Shown piece by piece: positions 1 through 9,627 of a stretch of DNA of 64,000 nucleotides; the first letter of the stretch is position 1; every line of letters starts with the position of its first letter. The notes under the pieces are model-generated. The model worked only from the letters and a program-made list of their open reading frames with translations, did no database searches and was not told the origin of the DNA. Made by a program: the position numbers and the translations under genes. Location: the NCBI GenBank assembly GCA_029379225.1, contig JAQYWR010000044.1:1-64000 (forward strand), in the 5' to 3' direction. The DNA is from Nostoc sp. S4 (GTDB lineage Bacteria > Cyanobacteriota > Cyanobacteriia > Cyanobacteriales > Nostocaceae).

Positions 1-75
1 CTGTTGCTTAAATCCTTTACCTGTAAGCCTTTCAAGACTTAACGGCAAAAGTCAGATTTAATACTAAGTTTATTC

Positions 76-675
76 TTAAATAAATAGAAGTTTAATATCT
101 TTAATTAAGTTATAGTAACACTTCAAAATTTTATGATGAAAATCATTTTCATCATAAAAATCATATTTTTGGCAGTATAAAATAAACCAGGCTAGATAAA
201 TTATATTTTTTTGTTCAAAAGTAGGTAGGCTAATAAAATTCTCAATCATTGGGAAGTATTCTAGTAGTTTTAGAATATCAATATTTAATTTATTAGAGCT
301 ACTCTCAACATTTACCCTGTAAAATTTATGATTTATTTTGGAAATTATATCTATTTTATAAATGCGGTAAATTTGGTGGTATTTTTGGTTATTAGTAGTA
401 TTGAATGTGTTGGATGAATGATAGTATTTCAAAAATTTAACTAACTTAGATAAATTATTATTGTTTCCTTCCTCTAGGTTATTCGCAATATATAAAAAAT
501 AAATATTTTTATTTGTGAAAGTCTTTAGACTTTGGTTGATAAAATTCCAATCTATTTGTAATAAATCTGTTGATTCTTCATCGGTTGATGTGGAGCTTGC
601 ACCGGGGATGGAAATCCCAGAATTATGAATAATATCACTATTACTCCCACTAGCAGCATTATCATTATGCGCCAA
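76..675 (-). CDS. Asn-rich hypothetical protein, probably the displaced 3' part of the preceding gene
   Basis: I do not recognise this 199-residue product. It is rich in Asn, Ile, Lys and Tyr and has no clear domain motif. The only usable start is a TTG lying inside the transmembrane-coding part of the upstream gene, so the two frames overlap by 124 bases, which is far longer than normal operon overlaps. No ATG or GTG occurs early in this frame. I infer that it was once the C-terminal domain of the 552-1517 product and was split off by a one- or two-base indel near 560-650. It could instead be an independent, poorly initiated gene at the end of the GTPase operon. Base composition is even more AT-rich than in its neighbours. 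Confidence 0.4.
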   Translation of the reverse strand: MAHNDNAASGSNSDIIHNSGISIPGASSTSTDEESTDLLQIDWNFINQSLKTFTNKNIYFLYIANNLEEGNNNNLSKLVKFLKYYHSSNTFNTTNNQKYHQIYRIYKIDIISKINHKFYRVNVESSSNKLNIDILKLLEYFPMIENFISLPTFEQKNIIYLAWFILYCQKYDFYDENDFHHKILKCYYNLIKDIKLLFI

Positions 676-1517
676 AGAGTTGGAATTGGCTGATGGGGTA
701 CTTGAAGTTGTTCTGGCAGAGATTTCTCCACTGGAGGTAATACTTCCGTTTTTTTTTGCGTCGATTTAACTACTTCTTTTATAGGTTCTTCTACATTATT
801 TGCAAAACCTCTCCACACGCCAGCTTTGTGCAGAATAGTTCTTTTTTCTAAATTTTCTGTCACAACAATTAAAACGCCATCGTTTTTTGTTTTACCGTCC
901 CAATTTAACCATTGTTTAGGTAGGGGGTAATTTTGTAATTCTTCTGCCAATTTCTCTAAATTTTCAGATGATTTATGTTCTATTTGATATTTTGGATAGG
1001 AGTCTGTATTACTAAATTGATGGCTATAAACTGGTTCAATGTACCCAATATATTCGTTAATATTTTTTATATTGACTCGAAATTCTTCTAATCCAAAAAA
1101 TTCTACTGATTTTTCAATCATTTGACTTAATGAAAAATCTTTCTGTAAAATATTCTGGATTGCACTATAAGCAATCTTTCGTAAGACTATTTCATTTTCT
1201 TCTATATCATCAGCTATCAAAACCATAGAATTGAAAACTTTTCGGCCCAGTCTCATAGAGCGTTGGGGTGATTCAATTCCTGTAATTTCTAATAAAAGCT
1301 TTTTGTTTCCATTATCTCTTAATACAAGCAGGGAAGGTTTAACTTCATCAATTAAGTCATTAACAATAACTATTTGACCATTTTCTTCTGTAAAAATTTG
1401 ACGTTTGATCGAACTGGGATCTTTTATAGGCTGATGTTCTTCACTCTCAATACTACGCCAGTGAATACCTGTTTTGCCTAATGCTGAGGTTTTAACATAA
1501 ATTTCAAAGTTACTCAT
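552..1517 (-). CDS. single-pass membrane protein associated with the GTPase operon
   Basis: Third gene of a minus-strand operon, starting 22 bases after the stop of the second GTPase gene. The 321-residue product has a soluble N-terminal region of about 240 residues that I cannot assign, a Pro/Glu-rich linker (about 250-280), and one strong hydrophobic segment at about 283-305 (WRIMIMLLVGVIVILF). After that only about 18 residues remain before the stop. Such a short tail, and the overlapping open frame that follows (76-675), suggest that the natural protein was longer and crossed the membrane into a further domain. By context it is a membrane anchor or accessory partner of the two GTPases. 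The function is unknown. Confidence 0.6.
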   Translation of the reverse strand: MSNFEIYVKTSALGKTGIHWRSIESEEHQPIKDPSSIKRQIFTEENGQIVIVNDLIDEVKPSLLVLRDNGNKKLLLEITGIESPQRSMRLGRKVFNSMVLIADDIEENEIVLRKIAYSAIQNILQKDFSLSQMIEKSVEFFGLEEFRVNIKNINEYIGYIEPVYSHQFSNTDSYPKYQIEHKSSENLEKLAEELQNYPLPKQWLNWDGKTKNDGVLIVVTENLEKRTILHKAGVWRGFANNVEEPIKEVVKSTQKKTEVLPPVEKSLPEQLQVPHQPIPTLWRIMIMLLVGVIVILFIILGFPSPVQAPHQPMKNQQIYYK

Positions 1518-1539
1518 AACACACCATTCTTGTTACTCA

Positions 1540-2817
1540 CTAGAAAATAGACTGGGGAACATGGAACCACTTATATCCTTGAACAATTGCAAATCCATCA
1601 TTATTTTTACAACCAATTGCAAATTTATATAAGGCATTGTTGAATGCATTAATTTGTTCTTGAGTTGCTTGAACTTTCAGTGAAGTTGATTTAAAGTTTA
1701 ATTCGGTTTCTTGAAGCTCAATTTGTTTTTCTTCAAATTGTCCTTTAGCTGCATAATACGGTGACTCTCTATCATCAAAAATATTGATTATAGTTCTAGC
1801 AAGCCACCACATATTATTGCGTTGATTTAAAAGTCTTTGTTTTTCATCAAATTCTGTTTTTGCAGCGTCTAGACTCTGTTTATTTTTACCAAGGTCACTT
1901 GTAAGTGTTTCTAACTTCTGTTGCTCTTTTTGAAGAATTTCTTTTTTATTTTCTAAGAAAACATTAATCAGAAACAATAAAATATATCGCAGAGGTTGGT
2001 CGCCATCTTTAGGTTCGTAGGGAGCATTAATAGGAGTTTTATGGTAGAAAAATTTAGTATACCCATCGTCATCAGTCTTGGCATAACTAAAAACTACATT
2101 TCCAATAGTTTGGACTGGAGTTATTACTACAGCTACCTTATCAATTAAAGAATCTGATTTCAAAAAATTGAGCAGCCCACTATATCCTACTTTGACATGG
2201 TATAATAAGCTTTCTGCGTCTCTAGATGTTTTAGTATAAGTTTCACACTTTACGGGGGCTAAAATTACTAATCTAGGTGATGTTACATTAGTATAAGCAT
2301 CTTTTAAAAGTTGAGTAATACGCTGAGAATTGTTTTTTTCTTCATGCCATGTACCGATTTCGGCATTATTTACTTTTCCTGTCTTTTTTTGCATCAGTGC
2401 GGTAGCATCAATCGGAATTACTACAGCATCACATTCATTTAATTGCCTTTTAACATATTCTTTGTATTCACCTGTTGCATCTGGATTAAAGTATTCACCA
2501 GAAGGATCGGTGAACCTTAATTTTATAAACTTTTTTCCACTACTACCAAGCTCAAAGCTAAAACCCTGGTCATTCCAAGGGTTGTCTCTCGGCTGTGTAG
2601 GAGTAACTTGATTTTCTAATTTAGCACCGATATTTCTCAAGACAGACTTACATTCTTCTATCGCACGTAATGTATTGTTATCATCTACCCAAGTTTGGAG
2701 ATTAGCTCTCTCAAAAGTTTTGTGGAATTCTTCGTGCATCGCTGCTAAAAGACTAGTTTTACCCATTCCTCTGAGAGCAACCATAATGATTTTTAATTCT
2801 TCATTTCCATCTGTCAT
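1540..2817 (-). CDS. atypical P-loop GTPase (double-GTPase-like) with C-terminal coiled coil
   Basis: The 425-residue protein has a P-loop close to its N-terminus (ALRGMGKTS, about 14-22), a G3-type DPSG at 104-107, a hydrophobic strand ending in IDAT (136-139) and an unusual G4 position reading APVKCE (about 187-192) instead of NKxD. Residues about 285-400 are strongly coiled-coil, with heptads rich in Gln, Glu and Leu. This arrangement resembles the DO-GTPase (double-GTPase) families known from predicted prokaryotic conflict systems, but that match is from memory and not from a search. It sits 15 bases downstream of the dynamin-like GTPase gene and 22 bases upstream of the membrane protein gene, so the three are almost surely co-transcribed and may form one complex. 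Confidence 0.7.
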   Translation of the reverse strand: MTDGNEELKIIMVALRGMGKTSLLAAMHEEFHKTFERANLQTWVDDNNTLRAIEECKSVLRNIGAKLENQVTPTQPRDNPWNDQGFSFELGSSGKKFIKLRFTDPSGEYFNPDATGEYKEYVKRQLNECDAVVIPIDATALMQKKTGKVNNAEIGTWHEEKNNSQRITQLLKDAYTNVTSPRLVILAPVKCETYTKTSRDAESLLYHVKVGYSGLLNFLKSDSLIDKVAVVITPVQTIGNVVFSYAKTDDDGYTKFFYHKTPINAPYEPKDGDQPLRYILLFLINVFLENKKEILQKEQQKLETLTSDLGKNKQSLDAAKTEFDEKQRLLNQRNNMWWLARTIINIFDDRESPYYAAKGQFEEKQIELQETELNFKSTSLKVQATQEQINAFNNALYKFAIGCKNNDGFAIVQGYKWFHVPQSIF

Positions 2818-2832
2818 AATTTCTCCTTACTA

Positions 2833-5085
2833 TTATTGAGCTAAATTACAAGATTCAAGTTGATTAACTAGATTAACTTGATTAACTGATTCCATCCATC
2901 TTTTTCTCATCTCTCTTTCCCTTTCTTTTTTTCCAAAAATTTCTGACCATATCTGTCCGCGAAGTCCCCTGAGAAAATTTTTCCATTCTTTTTGAATATC
3001 TTTTTGGCGAATGATATTATCAATAAATTCCTCTACCATTGCATGAGCAGCTTCATTGGGTTCGCACAATAATTCTTCTATGGCTGGTTTAATAGTATTA
3101 ATTGCTTTATCATAATCAATTTCCAGAGCCGTAAAAATATCTTCAGCAGTCGTATCTTTAGAAACAGTAAGTGTTTTATCTTGTTGTTCCGAAATTCCTC
3201 CTGATTGACCAGTCATAGCGCTAACATTAGTAAGTCCATCTAAGTGCTGGCGAATCCGAGGAAGAATTAACCCACGATATGATAATTGGAAATCTGCTAT
3301 GATTCTAAATCCTGCTTTTAGCTTTGTAAAACGCTCTGGTATGAGTTGAGAAATTTCACTAAAAAACTTTGAACCTTCGCTATTACTAATGATATTTAAA
3401 CATCCTTTTTCTTTTAAAACATTGACAACCTGATTTTTTACTAATTCCACTGTCCGTTTGAGATTTTCATCTAAAGATAAGAAACGATGAGAAATCAAGA
3501 CTCTCAGTTCATCTTGATAATCAGGATAAGCTCTAAAGGCACTACTAATCATAATTCGATTATTAATCTCTTGTAGAGCATTTTCTGATGATAAAATTCC
3601 CTTGTCTTGTTCGCAATTTTTAATAGCTGTTAAGACACCATTATATAACTCTTCATTAGGAGTTTGACGTAGATACCAAAGTTCTGTTCTCAGTGTTTGA
3701 AGTTCTAATGCAACATCTCTCCACCAGCCATTATCACTATCTCCAAATAGGTCGCTAAAGAGTTCTTCGGCTTCTTGAGAATCCTCTTCAAAATTTTGAT
3801 TAAAGACAATTTTGGCTTTGTTTAATTCAGCATTGACCGCTTGATAAATTTCTAATAGACGTTTTTGACAATTAGAAGTGTATTGTTTATCCAGAAAAGT
3901 CAGATTATTAATTAAATAATCTAAAACTGCATCTAAAATTTGAGTTGCTTCTCTGTTATTTGCACAGTTAGCAATCAAACATTTTTCTACTGTGATATGT
4001 TTTTCTTCTACTGTATTTAATAAATCTTCGCAGTTGTTCAAATTATCGCCATTCTTGGATTGGGCATTAGTTCTATTAAGTACTACAAATGACCATAAGT
4101 TAACTGGCAAATCCACTAAGGCGGAACGAGATGTGTCATATAATTTAACATCAACATCTGCCCAATAATCTCCAGCAGATTTGGGCATTCTCACAAACAA
4201 AACAAAATCAATATCTTTTCCTAATGCTTGAATTAACCTTTCTTCATCTCCAAGTCCGGTATCTCCTAAACCTGGCATATCGACTAAAGCAATTTTACCA
4301 ATATCAACATTTGGAAATTTGCAGGTAATTTTTACTTCTTTAACCGCTAAATAGTTAAATAAAATCCGTTGACCATCAGGTGTATCTTGGGAAACATATT
4401 CTCGAATGTTATCTTTTTGAATAATTCGAGGCGAACTTTCTCTCAAAAGATGACGATATTGGTCGAGATGAGTATGATATCGCTTTAAGTGTTCGTACAT
4501 TGCTCCTGGTGCCGCATAACCAGGGATATCTTCAGGTAATTTTGGTAAGGGTTCATTGGCAAATTCTTCTAATGCGATCGGCCTTTTGCCTAAATGAAGT
4601 TTCTGATAGTAAGGAGCAATCACATCATCTAAAAACGATCGCTCCGTATGAAACCACACTTGTGCATAAGTATCTACCTGAGGATTATGGTGAATCGTAC
4701 TCCGGACCCCCGTACAATGCTGGCGATCGCCATCAGGAATTTCTGCTGCACTTAATCCGGTTAAACTTTGCAACAGACGGCTTTTTCCTTGTCTGGCACG
4801 TCCTACAACACCGATATTGAGAGTATCGCGATCGAAACGAGTTTTCAGTTTAGTTAAAGTTTCTAACTCAGAGGCGATAGTCAACTGAACGTTAGAAAAA
4901 TTAATTTCTTCAAGTCTGCCTACAACATTTGGATCGTCAACTTGTTTTAAAAGATGATTGCGGTACTCATCTACTTGATGCAGCGCTGTAGAAAGACTTT
5001 TTAAATTCCCTTCTACCAGTTGAATCCTTTGAGCAAGGGGTTTACGCTTCTGAAGAATGCTAGTAATGACTGTGGTTCTGTCCAT
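2833..5085 (-). CDS. dynamin-like large GTPase
   Basis: First gene of the operon. The 750-residue protein has a helical N-terminal region (1-85), then a large GTPase domain: G1 GRARQGKS at 95-102, a candidate G2 Thr in HCTGVRST (123-130), G3 DMPG at 269-272 and a G4-like NRTN at 337-340. The remaining 400 residues are predicted helical, as in dynamin-family stalks. The NRTN in place of NKxD is still compatible with guanine binding. Bacterial dynamin-like proteins remodel membranes or act in stress and antiphage responses. Pairing with a second, unrelated-looking GTPase and a membrane protein favours a conflict or defence role, but this is inference. The final residues are highly charged (KKEREREMRKR). 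Confidence 0.72.
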   Translation of the reverse strand: MDRTTVITSILQKRKPLAQRIQLVEGNLKSLSTALHQVDEYRNHLLKQVDDPNVVGRLEEINFSNVQLTIASELETLTKLKTRFDRDTLNIGVVGRARQGKSRLLQSLTGLSAAEIPDGDRQHCTGVRSTIHHNPQVDTYAQVWFHTERSFLDDVIAPYYQKLHLGKRPIALEEFANEPLPKLPEDIPGYAAPGAMYEHLKRYHTHLDQYRHLLRESSPRIIQKDNIREYVSQDTPDGQRILFNYLAVKEVKITCKFPNVDIGKIALVDMPGLGDTGLGDEERLIQALGKDIDFVLFVRMPKSAGDYWADVDVKLYDTSRSALVDLPVNLWSFVVLNRTNAQSKNGDNLNNCEDLLNTVEEKHITVEKCLIANCANNREATQILDAVLDYLINNLTFLDKQYTSNCQKRLLEIYQAVNAELNKAKIVFNQNFEEDSQEAEELFSDLFGDSDNGWWRDVALELQTLRTELWYLRQTPNEELYNGVLTAIKNCEQDKGILSSENALQEINNRIMISSAFRAYPDYQDELRVLISHRFLSLDENLKRTVELVKNQVVNVLKEKGCLNIISNSEGSKFFSEISQLIPERFTKLKAGFRIIADFQLSYRGLILPRIRQHLDGLTNVSAMTGQSGGISEQQDKTLTVSKDTTAEDIFTALEIDYDKAINTIKPAIEELLCEPNEAAHAMVEEFIDNIIRQKDIQKEWKNFLRGLRGQIWSEIFGKKEREREMRKRWMESVNQVNLVNQLESCNLAQ

Positions 5086-5388
5086 CGAATAACCTGATTG
5101 AGGTATTTACCTCTAAGTGTATTATAAAATGCGACGTTAAGAAGTATGCCAAAAATAACTAAAATTATCAAATGGCTGTGCTAGAAGAGGATGTTTGAGA
5201 AAAATACTCTATAACTCTGATATATCTAAAGTTTATAAGTAATTGAGTTATTGAGATTTTGGAGTGATATTTTACATTAAATAGTATTAAATATATTGAT
5301 GTAAAAATTTAGTCTCAGAAGGTAATAAGGTTGTGATATGCAATACAAACCTGAACAATGAGAGAAGGACTAATAACCACAGCTAGAT
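5086..5388. promoter_or_regulatory. divergent intergenic region between the GTPase operon and ycf46
   Basis: This AT-rich stretch of 303 bases separates two divergently transcribed units and must hold both promoters. I see no convincing operator, hairpin or small gene in it. A GAGAAGGA-like purine run lies about 20 bases upstream of the ycf46 ATG. Confidence 0.4.
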
Positions 5389-6900
5389 ATGAACTTCCGT
5401 GACGAGTTTAAACTACTGCTACGTGCCCGCTACCCTTTGATTTATATTCCCACCTACGAAGAGGAGCGAGTAGAAGCAGCTATCCGCGAAGAAGCAACCA
5501 ACCAGGGTAATCGCCCAGTGTATACTTGGGATTTTGTCGATGGCTACCAAGGAAACCCCAATGATGTTGGTTTTGGGCGGCGTAACCCGCTGCAAGCTTT
5601 GGAATTCATCGAAAAATTACCAGCTTCCGCACCTGCGGTATTGATTTTACGAGATTATCATCGCTTTTTAGATGATGTGGCGATCGCCCGCAAACTTCGC
5701 AATCTCGCTCGACTGCTGAAGTCGCAACCGAAAAATATTGTATTGCTGTCGCCCCGGATCGCCATTCCTGACGATTTAACCGAAGTGCTAACAGTCGTCG
5801 AGTTTCCCTTACCCAGCGCCCCAGAAATAAAAACTGAGGTGGAACGCTTACTGCAAAGTACTGGTAACTCGCTTTCAGGCAAGTTTATAGACGACTTGGT
5901 GCGCTCTTGTCAAGGACTTTCGATGGAACGGATTCGGCGGGTTTTGGCAAGAGCGATCGCTAGCCACGGCGAATTGCAGCCAGAAGACGTAGATTTGGTT
6001 TTGGAAGAAAAGCGCCAAACTATCCGCCAAACCCAAATCCTGGACTTCTACCCCGCCACTGAGCAAATTTCTGATATTGGCGGACTCGATAACTTAAAAG
6101 ACTGGCTGATTCGTCGGGGAGGCTCATTCTCTCAGCGGGCGCGCCAGTACGGATTACCGCACCCCCGTGGTTTAATGTTGGTGGGTATTCAGGGAACTGG
6201 TAAATCGTTAACGGCAAAAGCGATCGCTCATCACTGGCATTTACCCCTGCTACGTTTGGATGTCGGGCGGTTATTTGGCGGTTTGGTGGGCGAATCAGAA
6301 TCTCGCACCCGCCAAATGATTCAGGTAGCTGAAGCTCTCGCCCCCTGTATTTTATGGATTGATGAAATAGATAAAGCCTTTTCCGGACTTGGTAGTAAAG
6401 GTGATGCGGGCACAACTAGCCGCGTATTTGGCACATTTATTAACTGGCTAGCTGAAAAAACCTCACCCGTGTTTGTCGTCGCCACCGCCAACGATATCCA
6501 AGCCTTACCGCCAGAAATGTTGCGTAAAGGGCGATTTGATGAAATTTTCTTTGTCGGTTTGCCCACCCAAGAAGAGAGAAAAGCTATTTTTAACGTTCAT
6601 TTATCCCGACTACGCCCCCATAACTTAAAAAGTTATGACATCGACAGGTTAGCATACGAGACACCCGATTTTTCTGGGGCAGAAATTGAGCAAACTTTAA
6701 TTGAAGCGATGCATATTGGATTTAGCCAGAACCGTGATTTTACTAAAGACGATATTTTAGAGGCTGCTAGTCAAATCATTCCCTTAGCACGAACCGCTGT
6801 AGAACAAATCCAGCAACTTCAAGAATGGGCTGCTGCGGGGAGAGCGCGTTTAGCATCGAAACACAGCCCTTTGAGCGATACCTTCGGTAAGCTACGCTAA
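5389..6900 (+). CDS. ycf46: Ycf46-type AAA+ ATPase
   Basis: The 503-residue protein has the two-part layout of the Ycf46 family of cyanobacteria and plastids: a degenerate N-terminal ATPase-like region (1-215) with the characteristic opening LLRARYPLIYIPTYEEERV, then a canonical AAA+ module. Walker A is GIQGTGKS (266-273) and Walker B is ILWIDEID (321-328). A sensor-1-type Asn (VVATAND) and an arginine-rich RKGRFDE second-region-of-homology motif follow. The length is typical. In Synechocystis the family has been linked to regulation of photosynthesis and inorganic carbon use; the biochemical substrate is not settled. It has its own promoter region and appears monocistronic. The ATG start is unambiguous. 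Confidence 0.9.
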   Translation: MNFRDEFKLLLRARYPLIYIPTYEEERVEAAIREEATNQGNRPVYTWDFVDGYQGNPNDVGFGRRNPLQALEFIEKLPASAPAVLILRDYHRFLDDVAIARKLRNLARLLKSQPKNIVLLSPRIAIPDDLTEVLTVVEFPLPSAPEIKTEVERLLQSTGNSLSGKFIDDLVRSCQGLSMERIRRVLARAIASHGELQPEDVDLVLEEKRQTIRQTQILDFYPATEQISDIGGLDNLKDWLIRRGGSFSQRARQYGLPHPRGLMLVGIQGTGKSLTAKAIAHHWHLPLLRLDVGRLFGGLVGESESRTRQMIQVAEALAPCILWIDEIDKAFSGLGSKGDAGTTSRVFGTFINWLAEKTSPVFVVATANDIQALPPEMLRKGRFDEIFFVGLPTQEERKAIFNVHLSRLRPHNLKSYDIDRLAYETPDFSGAEIEQTLIEAMHIGFSQNRDFTKDDILEAASQIIPLARTAVEQIQQLQEWAAAGRARLASKHSPLSDTFGKLR

Positions 6901-7057
6901 CGCATTCACTGACAGCTAGAATAATCGATTAGTCAACAGTCCAAGGTCAATAGTTAACGATCGATTATCATGGACTATTGATTCTGATACCAATGCCTTA
7001 AATTGCTTCTGTGCTTGTAGCCGTTGACTCTTAATCTTTGATAATCAGGTTTTAATT

Positions 7058-7570
7058 ATGTTGTCTGGCTTGATAAAGTATATACTTGGGATTTTCTTGG
7101 CGCTCGCTGTGTTAGTAGGTGGCGGTGTTGCAGTTGCACTTTATTTCATGAATCGTACCGGCATAGCCCCTGCCAAACCGATTTTTTCTAATGATAGCCC
7201 CTCGGTGAAAGCCCAAGCTCCAAAAGCAACCGAGCCTGGAAGCAAATCCACCCCTACACCAGGGGCGACAACTCAATCATCTCCAAAACCAACTTCTACT
7301 CCCACCCCTACTAAATCTCCTAAGGCTACCCCATCCCCAAAACCATTGCCATCAGGAGCTTACCGAGGGCGTGTGAGTTGGGCTGAAGGGTTGATTTTGC
7401 GGGCACAACCAAATCAAGACGCTGAACGGATTGGTGGTGCTGGTTTTAATCAGAAAATTATTGTCTTGGAAGAAAGTGAGGATAAAGCTTGGCAAAAAAT
7501 CCGTTTGGAAAATACCGAGCAAGAAGGTTGGGTAAAAGCAGGTAATACTGAAAAAACTGATGAGCAATAG
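7058..7570 (+). CDS. membrane-anchored SH3-type (SH3b) domain protein
   Basis: The 170-residue protein starts with one hydrophobic segment (about 5-30, LIKYILGIFLALAVLVGGGV), which is an uncleaved signal anchor or signal peptide. A Pro/Thr/Ser/Lys-rich linker (about 45-97) is typical of surface or periplasmic spacers. The C-terminal 65 residues look like a bacterial SH3 domain, with GLILRAQPNQDAERIGG and a terminal EGWVKAGNT strand. Such domains bind cell-wall peptides or protein partners. It follows ycf46 on the same strand by 157 bases, and no operon can be claimed. The specific function is unknown. Confidence 0.7.
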   Translation: MLSGLIKYILGIFLALAVLVGGGVAVALYFMNRTGIAPAKPIFSNDSPSVKAQAPKATEPGSKSTPTPGATTQSSPKPTSTPTPTKSPKATPSPKPLPSGAYRGRVSWAEGLILRAQPNQDAERIGGAGFNQKIIVLEESEDKAWQKIRLENTEQEGWVKAGNTEKTDEQ

Positions 7571-7896
7571 TTTAGAAAAACGCTGCCACCAGGATAATCA
7601 CAAGATTTATTGTAATCAGGAAAGCAATTTGAAGAAGAATCATTCGTCAGAATCCAAAAGCAAAACCTTGGAAAGCTCTACTTCCAGTCAGAATCAATCA
7701 GTCGGGGATTGGGATGCACCACTGTCTTGTTGACCACCAAATCTACAATTTTGTGTAGTGTTTCACCATTTATTCATCCGCCACTCGGACTCCAATTCAT
7801 ACTGAATTATGACGACTGACGAATGTATTCTGTTTTGAGCAAAAATTCAAATGTGTTTACTCAAGATACTCATCTATAATCTAGTTGAAATTGCTT
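7571..7896. other. intergenic region with no recognised feature
   Basis: Convergent gene ends flank these 326 bases. I looked for a terminator hairpin and for small reading frames with ribosome sites and saw nothing convincing. Confidence 0.4.
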
Positions 7897-9627
7897 TTAT
7901 TCAAAACAAGAAGCATGTATCAAAGCATCAATTGGAAGTTCAATTATAAAAGTTGTTCCTTGTCCCCGCTCAGAAATATAGTTGAGTTTACCTCCATGTG
8001 TTTTAACGATAATTTGATAGCTAACCGATAACCCCAATCCAGATCCTTGTCCAACTGGTTTAGTTGTGAAAAAGGGATCGTATATCTTATTTTGTACGTC
8101 TTCACTAATCCCATAACCATTATCGCAAATTTGAATACCGATCCAACCGATTTGATGAACATCTGTTTTAATCTGGATCAAAGGTGTAAAGCTTGAATGT
8201 AATTTCATGTGATGATTCAGCTTTTCTTCCAACGCATCAATCGCATTGGTGATAATATTAAAAAACACTTGGTTTAATTCTTTGGGATAACAATTAATTA
8301 TCGGTAAATTACCATATTCTTTAATTACAACAATTTGGGTTCGATTGTTTGACGAATAACTAATGCGGTTCTGAAGAATCAGTAGTGTTGAATCAAGCCC
8401 TTCGTGGATGTCTACAGCTTTCAATTGTGCCTCATCTAAACGAGAAAAGTTACGCAGTGATTCCACAATATATTTAATCCGGTTGGCTCCAGTTTGCATT
8501 GATTCGAGTATTTTAGGTAGATCTTTAATCAAAAATAGTAAATCAATAGATTCGACTTTAGCTTTAACTGCAAGTACTGGATTTGGATAATATTCTTGAT
8601 AGATCTTGATTAATTCTAAGATTTCCCGCAGATAAATTTCTGTATGAAATAGGTTTCCATAAATGAAGTTAATGGGATTGTTAATCTCATGAGCAACTCC
8701 CGCTACTATTTGTTCCAAAGACGACATTTTTTCTGCCTGAATCAATTGCAATTGAGCTTTCTGAAGTGCCAACATAGCTGTTTCTAATTCTTCAAAGCGA
8801 GACTGAGCTAAAGCAGCTAGCGCTTCTTGGTTTTGTAAGGCTTGTTTGAGACGTTCTGCGTTTTCTTTAAGATCGGCTGTTTTCACCAGCTGAACACTCA
8901 ATTGTTCGTTGAAAAAAGATGTTAGCAGCGTCCATCCCAGAATGAGTGATGTAAATAAGCCGATAATCGCAGCCATCCAATAACTTGCAGCAGTGTTAAC
9001 TGTTGAAAATTCGATTAATTCAACCATTGAAAAATGGGTAGCCATCATCCCTGTGTAGTGCATTGATGGAATGGCAAAACCCATGATAACTGCACTGCCA
9101 ATCCTTAAAAAGCTCCCTGTTACTGTATGATTAGCTCTCAGGTGAAACCCCACCCACAAACCAATCAGTGAGATGAAAATGGCGATCGCAATGGAAAGTG
9201 CAACCACACTCAAGTCATAGGACATTGTGACTGGTAGGCGAATAGCAGCCATACCGATGTAGTGCATTGCACTAATCCCTATGCCCATTAGCAAGCTACC
9301 ACTTAATAATCGCAAAATATCAAATTCTGGTTGGCTAACTAGGTGCAAGGCTAATCCAGAGGCAAAAATTGCAGGTAATACCGAAATCAAAACTATTAAC
9401 CAGTTATAGTCGATCGGAATCGGCAGACTGAACGCCAGCATAGCAATAAAATGCATTGCCCAAATACCGATTCCCATGACGATTGCTCCTCCTAACAACC
9501 ACCATCGTCGTTGCTGCGATTTAGCATTTGTTACTCTTGTAGCTAAATCAAGTGTGGTGTAAGCCGTAAGTATGGCAATACCAACGGAGAATAAGACTAA
9601 ATGAATATCGTATATACCGTGAAGCAT
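7897..9627 (-). CDS. MHYT-domain sensor histidine kinase
   Basis: The 576-residue protein has an N-terminal seven-helix MHYT sensor with all three conserved motifs intact: MHFIAM (58-63), MHYIGM (121-126) and MHYTGM (189-194). MHYT domains are proposed to bind copper or another metal and sense oxygen, CO or NO. A coiled coil (about 245-300) leads to a HisKA-type dimerisation helix with phospho-acceptor His313 (VAGVAHEINNP), and then a HATPase domain with N-box TNAIDALEE, G1 DNGYGI and GQGSGLGLS. There is no PAS or GAF domain and no adjacent response regulator, so it is an orphan kinase. Its kinase module closely resembles that of the five-GAF kinase at 18760-22287, suggesting a shared subfamily and perhaps shared targets. 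Confidence 0.88.
   Translation of the reverse strand: MLHGIYDIHLVLFSVGIAILTAYTTLDLATRVTNAKSQQRRWWLLGGAIVMGIGIWAMHFIAMLAFSLPIPIDYNWLIVLISVLPAIFASGLALHLVSQPEFDILRLLSGSLLMGIGISAMHYIGMAAIRLPVTMSYDLSVVALSIAIAIFISLIGLWVGFHLRANHTVTGSFLRIGSAVIMGFAIPSMHYTGMMATHFSMVELIEFSTVNTAASYWMAAIIGLFTSLILGWTLLTSFFNEQLSVQLVKTADLKENAERLKQALQNQEALAALAQSRFEELETAMLALQKAQLQLIQAEKMSSLEQIVAGVAHEINNPINFIYGNLFHTEIYLREILELIKIYQEYYPNPVLAVKAKVESIDLLFLIKDLPKILESMQTGANRIKYIVESLRNFSRLDEAQLKAVDIHEGLDSTLLILQNRISYSSNNRTQIVVIKEYGNLPIINCYPKELNQVFFNIITNAIDALEEKLNHHMKLHSSFTPLIQIKTDVHQIGWIGIQICDNGYGISEDVQNKIYDPFFTTKPVGQGSGLGLSVSYQIIVKTHGGKLNYISERGQGTTFIIELPIDALIHASCFE

Noticed and set aside
7897..9627. MHYT kinase and five-GAF kinase as a recent duplication
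   Set aside because: Only the kinase modules are alike, and that module is common to a large cyanobacterial subfamily; the sensor halves are unrelated.
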